Source of the DNA: Eubacterium sp.
Lineage (GTDB): Bacteria; Bacillota; Clostridia; Lachnospirales; Lachnospiraceae
Direction of reading: 5' to 3'
Assembly: GCA_024681515.1 (NCBI GenBank)
Contig: JAILAR010000048.1
Coordinates: forward strand, 1-57,955
Length of the DNA: 57,955 nt
Notes under the pieces: model-generated
The model's input: the letters and a program-made list of their open reading frames with translations, nothing else
Told to the model about the DNA's origin: nothing
The model's database searches: none
Position numbers and translations under genes: made by a program
Shown: one piece after another, positions 43,660-51,349 of the stretch
How the letters are laid out: each line of letters opens with the position of its first letter
Position numbering within the stretch: the stretch's first letter is position 1

Positions 43660-44720
43660 GCTCTGTCCTTTCTCCGAATGGATCCTGCAAAGATTGCGAT
43701 CAGGGAGCAGATCACAGTGATCGCTCCAAGGAAGATCACGGAACTTAAGATGTAATCACTGTGTCCCGTACTTGACAGTTCCACCAGTGCCCGGTTGGTG
43801 TGATACAGCGGTGAGATCAGCTTTACTGACTCGGACCAGGCGGAAAACATATAGGTTTCAAAGGTCCCGCCGATATAACCCATCCACCATACGATACCGA
43901 AGGAAAGGATGATGGTTGCGATCATACTGTGGGTGATCTCGTAGATCATCATCTCGAAGGATGTGGCCGCTATGATGGAAAGCAGAAGCAGCATTCCCGA
44001 GATGAGGATATTTCCCCAATGTACCCCGAGTAAAGCCGCCGAGATCACCGCAGCAAGTCCGATGCCAATGGATACCACGGTTACGATGGGGATCGCTCTT
44101 CCGAAATAGATCCGGGCGGATGACAGATCCGATATACGGAACCGGTCCAGGATCTGATGCTTTTTCTCCTGGGCAAACAGGCCTGCGGCACAGACGATGG
44201 CGCACCAGCCGAAGTAAACCATATAGACCAGTCCGTAATAATCCGTGGCATTCACAGCAGGCGCCACCTCCGGAGATTCGGTGGGGATCTCTAGATCCGA
44301 TACATCCCCGCTGATCATGCCGTTATAAACTGCAGAGATCATATACTCCAGCTTCGCACCTTCTGCCTTCCGCGACTTTGATTCATAGATGGTGTAGCCT
44401 TCAGCTGTAAATGTGATAAATCCGCCCAGCTCGTGGGACTGCATCAGCTCCTCCGGCGTTCCTCCGTCATAACGGTTAAATGTGATCCCATTCTCTTTTC
44501 CGACAGAATCAAGAGCCGTGACAGCGCCTGCGTAGGGGCTGTCTGCCTGAACGGTGTAGCCTACCTCAAATTCCCCAGGCGCCTCATAACTCGCCATCAG
44601 AGAAGAGAAGGCACTGATCAGGAACGCGGAGATCAGGATCGGGCAGAGCACGTAAAGCAGGATATTTACCGGATTCCGGAACATGATCTTGAAGTTGTTT
44701 TTAATCAAATATCTAATCAT
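43656..44720 (-). CDS. ABC-2 type transporter permease
   Basis: 354 residues with the same one-plus-five segment layout. It has YFGWCAIVCAAGLFAQEKKHQILDRFRISDL, which is the conserved ABC-2 cytoplasmic loop. The stop overlaps the next gene's ATG by 4 bases. It likely forms a heterodimer with the 42409-43659 protein. Confidence 0.88.
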   Translation of the reverse strand: MIRYLIKNNFKIMFRNPVNILLYVLCPILISAFLISAFSSLMASYEAPGEFEVGYTVQADSPYAGAVTALDSVGKENGITFNRYDGGTPEELMQSHELGGFITFTAEGYTIYESKSRKAEGAKLEYMISAVYNGMISGDVSDLEIPTESPEVAPAVNATDYYGLVYMVYFGWCAIVCAAGLFAQEKKHQILDRFRISDLSSARIYFGRAIPIVTVVSIGIGLAAVISAALLGVHWGNILISGMLLLLSIIAATSFEMMIYEITHSMIATIILSFGIVWWMGYIGGTFETYMFSAWSESVKLISPLYHTNRALVELSSTGHSDYILSSVIFLGAITVICSLIAIFAGSIRRKDRA

Positions 44721-44765
44721 CGTATCATCTGCACTTTCTTGTCACTAAGTAATATGTGCCGTATT

Positions 44766-45374
44766 TCATCTTTTTTTGAAATGAAGAAGCGAGAGTATTC
44801 CGACGGGCAGAAAATATACACACCACGCAACCAAGGCGAGCCTTCCGCCGAGACCATCGCCGCCGGAGGACATCTTTGCGAACATTCCCGTAATCGGCAT
44901 AAACGTGCAGCTGAAGTAGAACACTCCGTGTATCATAAGCAGTGCTCTCAGCCACTTGTCCGTCCGGTTCCTGGGATTCATCGAAAGTCCCGTGAAGAAT
45001 GTGGAAAGTGCCATCACACCATAGCCGAGCAGATCGTAGTTGAAGATAAGCCCGAACTTATCGAATCGTAACAACTTTGCCGCCTGTTCATTCAGCTGTT
45101 CGTTATTCACCGTAGTCAGCTGTGAAAAATAAACGAGCATGATAAACGTGGCATATACCGCCGCAAGGATCAAACCGATATTCGCAGCGACTTTGCGGTC
45201 ATCTTCGCACTCGCCATGCAGACCTGCCGTCATCATGATAAATCCTATCGGCAGGATCAGGCAGACAAAGTAGCTGCACATGGAATAATCAACTATCAAA
45301 AAAAATGCAAACAGAAATACGGTCACTGTTACGATCACTGATCCTGCTTTAGACATCATCTTGTTCAGATTCAT
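44766..45374 (-). CDS. Six-segment membrane protein in the exporter operon
   Basis: 202 residues, largely hydrophobic with about six transmembrane segments and a charged C-terminus HFKKR. GGAGTG precedes the ATG. It lies between the ATPase and the first permease. I do not recognise a family. Its place suggests an accessory or sensory membrane subunit. Confidence 0.65.
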   Translation of the reverse strand: MNLNKMMSKAGSVIVTVTVFLFAFFLIVDYSMCSYFVCLILPIGFIMMTAGLHGECEDDRKVAANIGLILAAVYATFIMLVYFSQLTTVNNEQLNEQAAKLLRFDKFGLIFNYDLLGYGVMALSTFFTGLSMNPRNRTDKWLRALLMIHGVFYFSCTFMPITGMFAKMSSGGDGLGGRLALVAWCVYFLPVGILSLLHFKKR

Positions 45375-45425
45375 AATCTCACTCCTTCAGATTCCTTATC
45401 TCCTGTCTCTTTCGTAGTTCCATCA

Positions 45426-46178
45426 TCAGACATCTCTCAGTTTCTTTCCCGTCAAGGTCAGGAAGACCTCTTCCAGGGTTATGGATTCCGTGTCATCCAC
45501 CACCAGTTTCTTCAGCTCCTCCGAGGTTCCGCTGGCAATGATCTTGCCGTTATCCATGATGGCGATGCGGGTACAGATGGCCTCCACCTCTTCCATGTAA
45601 TGACTGGTGTAGATCACCGTTGCGCCGTTTCTGTTGGATTCCTTGATCTTCTCCAGGATGAAATTTCTGGACTGAGGATCGATTCCCACCGTCGGTTCAT
45701 CGAAGATCAGAAGGTCCGGATGATGGCCGATGGCACAGGCGATGTTCAATCTCCGCTTCATACCGCCGGAGAAATTCTTGGCATAATCATTTCTTCGTTC
45801 CGAAAGTCCCACATACTCAAGAGACTCATCAATCCGCTCCTTTAACTCGGCTCCTTTGATGCCGTAGAGGGAAGTGAAGAGTTCTACATTTTCCCAGGCT
45901 TTCAGACTACCGTGGATCGCCAGGTGCTGGGGGATATATCCCAGCTTCGCGCTGAGCTCTCTCCTGTTCTTCCGGAAATCCTTTCCTTCAAATTCCACAC
46001 TTCCGAAATCCGGCTTTACCAGATTGCAGATCATGTTCATGGTGGTGCTCTTTCCTGCTCCGTTCGGACCCAGAAGGCCGAAAACTTCGCCTTCTTCGAT
46101 CTCGATGTTCAGGTTATCCACCACAACCTTATTGTCATATTTCTTTGTAAGATCTTTGGTCTTAAGAATGATTCCCAT
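45426..46178 (-). CDS. ABC exporter ATPase (NatA/CcmA type)
   Basis: 250 residues from the ATG at 46178, with AAGGAG six bases upstream. Walker A GPNGAGKST, signature NFSGGMKRRLNIACA, Walker B LLIFDEPTVGID and switch His in YTSHYMEEVEA are intact. First gene of the operon ATPase - membrane protein - two permeases - kinase - regulator. A hairpin leader and the shared operator lie upstream. Confidence 0.93.
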   Translation of the reverse strand: MGIILKTKDLTKKYDNKVVVDNLNIEIEEGEVFGLLGPNGAGKSTTMNMICNLVKPDFGSVEFEGKDFRKNRRELSAKLGYIPQHLAIHGSLKAWENVELFTSLYGIKGAELKERIDESLEYVGLSERRNDYAKNFSGGMKRRLNIACAIGHHPDLLIFDEPTVGIDPQSRNFILEKIKESNRNGATVIYTSHYMEEVEAICTRIAIMDNGKIIASGTSEELKKLVVDDTESITLEEVFLTLTGKKLRDV

Positions 46179-46322
46179 ATGTCGCTCCTTCATAACAGCT
46201 TTGCAGCAGTATTTCCATCAGACAAACTCATTATAGGAATTTCTTCTCAGATTCAGTAGTGAAAAAAGATATATTTCGGATATGACTTTCGTCATGTTTT
46301 GCATGTGGCCGCTCGCGCACAA

Positions 46323-46358
46323 AAGCGGAGACGGTTCCTTACGGAACTGCCCCCGCTT
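46323..46358 (-). terminator. Terminator-like hairpin in the exporter operon leader
   Basis: On the minus strand AAGCGG pairs with CCGCTT and GTTCC with GGAAC around a GTAA loop, followed by TTTGTG. It lies downstream of the predicted promoter (-10 at 46432-46437) and 145 bases before the ATPase start, so it may act as an attenuator. Confidence 0.45.
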
Positions 46359-46460
46359 AATTGGATTTTTATTAGGAGTTTTTTTGTTCAGGATTATTGT
46401 TTGGAATTATTAATCACGATTCTTCTATGACATTTTAGCATATAACAATCGTTTTGGGGC

Positions 46461-46475
46461 GTTCCATATTGGCAC
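46461..46475 (-). promoter_or_regulatory. Shared operator, copy upstream of the exporter operon
   Basis: GTGCCAATATGGAAC on the minus strand, 23 bases upstream of a TAAAAT box (46432-46437). The rest of the 46179-46577 divergent region holds the leader hairpin and, on the plus strand, a TTGACA at 46486-46491 for the phosphoesterase. Confidence 0.6.
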
Positions 46476-46577
46476 ACTTTTTTGCTTGACATACAATCTG
46501 TATACTTTTTACTCTATCTCTGATACAATTCTATCGATTCGTATTCAGGAAGATGAACCGGAGAGGAGAAACAAGAA

Positions 46578-47678
46578 TTGACGACATTTCACTATATCTT
46601 ATGGTTTGCACTGACGCTCACGTTCTTCGTGCTCCTGCAGCTGGGTGACCTTTTTTATCGCCGGAAGAGCAAAGCGTGGGTCTACATTATAGCCTTTGTC
46701 CTGAAAATGCTCGTATCTGTGGGACTTGCCTTCTGCAGCATGGCCCTGTCCATTCCCATTATCTGGAAAACCGGTTATCTCTCCATGGCGATCAGCATCG
46801 CTCTCTTCGCAGATGCCTGGACGGACCTTTTCGCCGTGATCTTCCGACTCATCCGAAAGAAAATGCCCGGCAGAAAATGCATGATGGTGATCAGTCTGTG
46901 CCTTACGGCAGTTTACCTTACCTACGGCACTGTCAATATGCAGATCATCCGTCCGAAGGAGCATACCTATACCTCGGATAAGCTGACCCACGAATATACA
47001 TTTGTCTTTCTTTCGGATCTGCATTACGGATCCGCCCAGAGTGAACAGACCGTGGATGATGCCCTGGCGGAGATCGCCGAGCTGAAACCGGATTTTGTCC
47101 TGTTGGGCGGGGATATCACCGATGAGAACACTACCGCCGAAGAGATGCAGAGCATTTACCGGAAGCTGGGAGCACTTCCCGTACCGGTGTACTTTATCTA
47201 TGGAAATCACGACCGTCAGGGACTCGGAGACTATATCGGCGGTGCAAAATATACGCCTGAGGAACTAACCGCCGCCATCGAAAGAAACGGGATCACGATC
47301 CTGCAGGACGAGACTGTAAAAATAGGGGATGATCTGACCCTCCTCGGACGGGAAGATGTCAGCGCGGGAGACCGTCGGTGCAAGGTAACTGATCTTCCGT
47401 CCATCTCCCGGGATTCTTATATGCTTACCGTGGATCATAATCCCTTTCTGGAAGAGGACATTCTGGAAACGGGCGCAGACCTTCAGCTCTCCGGCCACTC
47501 TCATGCGGGACAGTTCTTCCCTCTGCAGTATATATACCACTTCGGAGAAAAACACGTCTATGGGGATTATCAGGTCGGCAACACCCGGCTCTATGTCAGT
47601 TCAGGAATCACCGGCTGGTACTACCCCTTCCGGACTGTCGCCCACTGTAATTACGAGGTGATCCATCTGGTTCCGTAA
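46578..47678 (+). CDS. Membrane-anchored metallophosphoesterase
   Basis: 366 residues starting at a TTG, with GGAGAGGAG upstream. Four N-terminal transmembrane segments (about 1-125), then a calcineurin-like domain: LSDLHYG, LLGGDITDE, YGNHDRQG and SGHSHAGQF. All five metal-site blocks are visible. YkuE/YaeI-like proteins of this type act at the membrane, often on lipid A-like or nucleotide substrates; the substrate here is unknown. Confidence 0.9.
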   Translation: MTTFHYILWFALTLTFFVLLQLGDLFYRRKSKAWVYIIAFVLKMLVSVGLAFCSMALSIPIIWKTGYLSMAISIALFADAWTDLFAVIFRLIRKKMPGRKCMMVISLCLTAVYLTYGTVNMQIIRPKEHTYTSDKLTHEYTFVFLSDLHYGSAQSEQTVDDALAEIAELKPDFVLLGGDITDENTTAEEMQSIYRKLGALPVPVYFIYGNHDRQGLGDYIGGAKYTPEELTAAIERNGITILQDETVKIGDDLTLLGREDVSAGDRRCKVTDLPSISRDSYMLTVDHNPFLEEDILETGADLQLSGHSHAGQFFPLQYIYHFGEKHVYGDYQVGNTRLYVSSGITGWYYPFRTVAHCNYEVIHLVP

Positions 47679-47724
47679 CGCTTCGCGTAGCACCTGACTG
47701 ATATGATCCACCTGGCAGGCGTTC

Positions 47725-48090
47725 TTACTCCGACACCGGTGCATCAGCCATCCACAGCTTCATAGCACGATATTCATCCGCTCTTCGTTCAGGGCTATTG
47801 TAATTGTACTTTTTGTGCCATCCGTCACAACTCATCGTCGTAAATGCACCGCATTCATTTACTTCCCGCACAAAACAGGCTATATAGTCCGTGACTTTGA
47901 CATACGGGATCGTCGGAAGTTCCTCCCTGAATGCCAGGGTCATTTCCGTCTCATGATCCTTGTCATAAAGATACGTAGTCACTTCCTGGGTATCGTATTC
48001 CCCTTCTGCCTTCACCGCCATAGGGAACAACATCCCCACACATAGCGTTGACAGGATGGCTGCGCATTTTAAACTTCGTTTTCGTTTCAT
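47725..48090 (-). CDS. Small secreted protein of unknown function
   Basis: 121 residues. Signal peptide MKRKRSLKCAAILSTLCVG...MAVKA, likely cut after VKA. The mature part has two Cys pairs (IACFVREVNECG; TMSCDGW). GAGGAGGAG precedes the start. Its promoter has TATAAT and the shared operator 22 bases upstream, so it should belong to the two-component regulon. I do not recognise the family. Confidence 0.65.
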   Translation of the reverse strand: MKRKRSLKCAAILSTLCVGMLFPMAVKAEGEYDTQEVTTYLYDKDHETEMTLAFREELPTIPYVKVTDYIACFVREVNECGAFTTMSCDGWHKKYNYNSPERRADEYRAMKLWMADAPVSE

Positions 48091-48188
48091 ACACTTCTCC
48101 TCCTCTTCAAAGTAGTTTTCTCAATTCACGCTTTCGGAGATCATTCACTCCCATAAAATCATTATATCAAATCCCTTCTTCTTTGGAC

Positions 48189-48203
48189 GTTCCATATTGG
48201 CAC
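48189..48203 (-). promoter_or_regulatory. Shared operator, copy upstream of the secreted protein
   Basis: GTGCCAATATGGAAC on the minus strand, ending 22 bases before TATAAT (48161-48166). Identical in all 15 bases to the copy at 46461-46475. Confidence 0.65.
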
Positions 48204-48241
48204 ACTTTTTCTGATGTTTTGCTTGACACATCTAAGAAAGA

Positions 48242-48274
48242 GAGGGCGGCTATATCCTTGTATAGCTCGCCCTC
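48242..48274. terminator. Terminator hairpin shared with 56761-56797
   Basis: GAGGGCG...CGCCCTC with an inner CTATA/TATAG arm. On the minus strand TTTCTTAG follows. It lies after the cell-wall-binding fragment. The sequence is almost the same as the terminator of the GNAT gene. Confidence 0.65.
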
Positions 48275-48326
48275 CCGGATTACTTGTTTATTCGTTTACT
48301 TGTCTAATTGCCGGAAATGATTTGCA

Positions 48327-48455
48327 TTACCTTTCGTTGCAGTATCCGTTCTTGCTGAACTTGTATGCCTTGCCGTCAATGGTGTAGGTTTTGCTCTTTG
48401 CGTACCAGCCGTTTGCCGTGCCATACCACCAGCCCTTAGATGTCCATTCATGCTT
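48327..48455 (-). pseudogene. Cell-wall-binding repeat fragment
   Basis: An in-frame stretch with no start codon, right after a TGA: KHEWTSKGWWYGTANGWYAKSK, then TYTIDGKAYKFSKNGYCNER and a stop. This is the pattern of choline/glucan-binding (CW_binding_1) repeats that end surface proteins in Firmicutes. It keeps its terminator, so it is the 3' scar of a lost surface-protein gene. Confidence 0.65.
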
Positions 48456-48466
48456 TCAGACACATT

Positions 48467-49558
48467 TCATTCCGTGATCCTGCAGATAAATGTATTCGCG
48501 AAGTCCTCTCCCTTCTCGGCAGAGAAGACCAGTTCCTTCGCCGTCCCCTTCAGAAGCTTATAAGACAGCTGGTTTTCCGTATTCGCGGGATCAAAGGATT
48601 CTCCGTTATATAAGGTCCTGATCTCCGCCTGCTTCTCCTTCTCGGAATACTCAATGGTGATCCTGATCTTCGGATCCTTCAGAACCGGAAGCAGGATCTG
48701 CTGAACAAGTTCCTCAAACACCAGATGGATCCGTTGCTTGATCCGGGGAGAAACATCATTCCGGAAGCAGAATCTGTCGATCTCCGCGTCGGCCGCCGGA
48801 TAATCGAATCTGTCACCGTCTACGGCGATCTCCAGTACCTTCAGTCTTCGGATGAACCGCCGGGTCAGTTCCTTCTCCGGATGATCGAAGATCTGCTCCG
48901 GTGTTCCGTCCTCATAGATCCCGCCCTCATCCACATAGAATACACGGTTGCAGATGGCGCGGGCGAAGGTCATTTCATGTGTCACGATCATCATGGTCTT
49001 GCCGGTTTTTGCCAGATCGCGGATTACCGCCTGCACCTCTCCCACCATGGTGGGATCCAGTGCGCTTGTGGGCTCATCCAGCAGGATCACGTCCGGATCC
49101 ATGGCCAGTGTCCTGGCTATAGCCACCCTCTGCTTCTGTCCTCCGGAGAGTTCATCCGGATACCGGAACTCCCTGCCGGAAAGTCCGACTCTCTTCAGAA
49201 GCTCGATTCCCTTATCATACGCCTCCTGCTTTGAGCGTTTCAGGATATCGATCTGCGCCAGCATCAGATTCTCGATCACGGTCAGATGACCGAACAGATT
49301 GAAGGACTGAAATACCATTCCCATTTTGCGCCTGGCCTGTGAGATGTCATAGCCGGAGGCGGTGATGTCCTCCCCATCCAGAAGGATCTGCCCGCCGGTG
49401 GGACGCTCCAGCATATTGATGCAGCGGATCAGCGTGGATTTGCCTGCACCGGAGGGCCCGATCACGGAGATCACGTCCCCATCTTGGATCACTGCATTTA
49501 CATCCTTCAGAGGTGTTGAATTCCCGTAACTTTTCTTTAAATTCTTCAGTTCGATCAT
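48467..49558 (-). CDS. Polar amino-acid ABC ATPase with C-terminal RsbW-like domain
   Basis: 363 residues from the ATG at 49558, which overlaps the upstream stop (ATGA). Residues 1-240 are a GlnQ-type ATPase: GPSGAGKST, ELSGGQKQRVAIARTLA, VILLDEPTSALDP and VTHEMTFA. The usual length is about 240. The extra 120 residues resemble an HATPase_c_2 fold: RIHLVFEELVQQIL, IRTLYNGESFDPAN and a final strand. The canonical Asn and first Asp are missing, so it may be a non-catalytic relative that senses or binds. It works with the SBP-permease fusion upstream. Confidence 0.88.
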   Translation of the reverse strand: MIELKNLKKSYGNSTPLKDVNAVIQDGDVISVIGPSGAGKSTLIRCINMLERPTGGQILLDGEDITASGYDISQARRKMGMVFQSFNLFGHLTVIENLMLAQIDILKRSKQEAYDKGIELLKRVGLSGREFRYPDELSGGQKQRVAIARTLAMDPDVILLDEPTSALDPTMVGEVQAVIRDLAKTGKTMMIVTHEMTFARAICNRVFYVDEGGIYEDGTPEQIFDHPEKELTRRFIRRLKVLEIAVDGDRFDYPAADAEIDRFCFRNDVSPRIKQRIHLVFEELVQQILLPVLKDPKIRITIEYSEKEKQAEIRTLYNGESFDPANTENQLSYKLLKGTAKELVFSAEKGEDFANTFICRITE

Positions 49559-51135
49559 TTCGTCTTCACCCCCTTCAGCATGGCGCTCTTCTTCCGCTTC
49601 TTCGGATTGACACATCGTTCGATCCGGTTCACGATCCAGGTAAGCACGGCAGCGAGGATGAAGTATATAACAGCCACCGCGATCAGTGGGAAAAAGGCTT
49701 CATAGGTACGGCTTCGGATCAGATCACCCGTCTTCGTCAGGTCCTGTACGGCAACATATCCGACGATGGCCGTAGCCTTGATGAGTTCGATGATGGATTT
49801 CTTATAGCCTGGCATGAAATGCGGCAGTGCCTGGGGGAAAACCACCCGGAAGAACGCCCGCCGATCCGTATATCCTAAGGCATAGGCCGCTTCCGTCTGA
49901 CCTTTATCTATAGCCCCGACACCCATCTTCAGCATGCCGAAGGCACCTGCACCAAATACCAGCGTAAAGCCTACGATGGATACAGCGGTTCCGGAAATGT
50001 CCACTCCGCTGAAAATGATGTAATAGAGGATCATGAGCAGCACGACCACCGGCATTCCCTGAACAAGCCAGATACAGAATCCGGCGATACCGTTTGCCGC
50101 CCGATTCCCCTTCCTGCAAAGCATAAACACAACAAAGCCCAGTGCCGTACCGAAAAGGATGGACAGTATCGTGATGAGCAGTGTGGTTCCGATTCCTTCC
50201 AGGAACAGCTTCCAGCGGTCATCACGGATGAAGGTCTTCTCGAAGCTTTCGGCGATGGAGGACCAGAAACCGCCGGAGGATGCTTCCTCCGCCTCTGCCG
50301 CTGTGGTACGTACCATGAGGACAAACGCGGCGGGATAGTAATCCACAAAGTCCACCGACTCTCTCCGCTCATCGGTCGCTATGATGGATCCGATTCCGAT
50401 GTCTGCCTTATCCGCCTGTACGGAGGAAAGGATCGCGGCGAATTCCATTCCCGTGAACTCCACATGAACATCCAGCTCCTTCGCCAGGAGCAGGATCATT
50501 TCCACATCAAAGCCCTTCAGCTCACCGCCTTCTCCGACGTAGCTCATGGGTTCCAGGGTATCGCATGCGGCCACCCGCACGGTTCCGTTCGTTCCCGGCC
50601 AGTCCTGTTCCGGAAGAGTTTTTGCAGCTTCATCCGATCCGGTCCATTTCTTCCAGAGCTCCTCCTTCGTTTCCTCCGGGATCCTGTCATAGGCTGCCTG
50701 CCATTCATCCCTGAGGGGACTGCCCTTGGCAAAGGCAAACCCGAAGACACCGTCCTGCAAGTTCTGCGGGAACAGGATGATCCCCTTGTTCCGGTTCACC
50801 GCCAGGGTTCCCACGGCATTGTTCGAAAGCGCCGCATCCGTCTTCCGGGATTTGAGTGCCAGGATCATATCCGGATTGTTGTTATATGTGGTAAACTCCT
50901 TCACATCGGGCGCCTTGCTTTTTACCAGCTCCTCGAAGGGCGCTCCCGTCAGCATGGATACAGTCTTCCCGTTCAGATCGGAAAACTCCGTATATTCCGG
51001 CGTCTCCTCGCCCTGCTGACCGGCCGATGTGGTATCTTCGTCCCTATTCTTACCACAACCCGCCAGAACACAGAGCATCAGGATCAGCAGTATCCAAAGA
51101 CATCGCTTCCTTCGTTTCGTCTGATCATTCAACAA
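49555..51135 (-). CDS. Amino-acid ABC transporter, binding protein-permease fusion
   Basis: 526 residues. Lipoprotein signal ending LCVLAGCGK. Two partial binding-protein regions follow (about 45-160 and 185-275, with AACDTLEPMSYVGEGGELKGFDVEM), then a GlnP-type permease (about 305-510: GIGTTLLITILSILFG, VQGMPVVVLLMILYY). Such fusions import glutamine, cystine or other polar amino acids. Start is one of two TTG codons (51135 or 51132) after GGAG. Operon with the ATPase (4-base overlap). Confidence 0.9.
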   Translation of the reverse strand: MLNDQTKRRKRCLWILLILMLCVLAGCGKNRDEDTTSAGQQGEETPEYTEFSDLNGKTVSMLTGAPFEELVKSKAPDVKEFTTYNNNPDMILALKSRKTDAALSNNAVGTLAVNRNKGIILFPQNLQDGVFGFAFAKGSPLRDEWQAAYDRIPEETKEELWKKWTGSDEAAKTLPEQDWPGTNGTVRVAACDTLEPMSYVGEGGELKGFDVEMILLLAKELDVHVEFTGMEFAAILSSVQADKADIGIGSIIATDERRESVDFVDYYPAAFVLMVRTTAAEAEEASSGGFWSSIAESFEKTFIRDDRWKLFLEGIGTTLLITILSILFGTALGFVVFMLCRKGNRAANGIAGFCIWLVQGMPVVVLLMILYYIIFSGVDISGTAVSIVGFTLVFGAGAFGMLKMGVGAIDKGQTEAAYALGYTDRRAFFRVVFPQALPHFMPGYKKSIIELIKATAIVGYVAVQDLTKTGDLIRSRTYEAFFPLIAVAVIYFILAAVLTWIVNRIERCVNPKKRKKSAMLKGVKTK

Positions 51136-51152
51136 TTTTCTCCAGCCTCCAG

Positions 51153-51215
51153 TTACTTATTCAGCAAATTCATATCTGTTTTATCATCGTAGCACGTTTT
51201 ACCTGTTCTGTGAAG
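51153..51215 (-). pseudogene. 3' remnant of a HipA-like gene
   Basis: On the minus strand it reads HRTGKTCYDDKTDMNLLNK and stops. The intact gene at 57718-57955 ends HRTGKTCYDNNTDATLKKRG. About 29 bases in a row are identical between the two places. Here it also carries a TTCACA...TACGAT promoter-like pair with 17-base spacing in front of the amino-acid transporter. Confidence 0.55.
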
Positions 51216-51255
51216 TATGTGAAGTGGCCGAAAGAGCGTGGCAGGGGAGCGCCAG

Positions 51256-51331
51256 CGTGACAACGGGGACAGTCCCGCTTGTCACGTTTTCGCGAGAAAA
51301 CGTGACAATGGGGACTGTCCCCGTTGTCACG
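51256..51331. repeat. 76-bp nested palindrome, copy 1
   Basis: Outer arms CGTGACAACGGGGACAGTCC/GGACTGTCCCCGTTGTCACG and inner arms GTCACGTTTTC/GAAAACGTGAC. It lies 18 bases after the M13 peptidase stop. The copy at 55154-55229 differs almost only in the central loop. It can form one long hairpin and may work as a terminator. Confidence 0.8.
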
Positions 51332-51349
51332 TTCCAATCAGTTGTCTTT

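Noticed and set aside
46461-46490. Sigma-54 promoter (TGGCAC ... TTGC)
   Set aside because: GG and GC are 13 rather than 12 bases apart, and the other two copies of TTGGCAC lack the downstream TTGC at the right place. The motif fits a shared operator on the other strand better.
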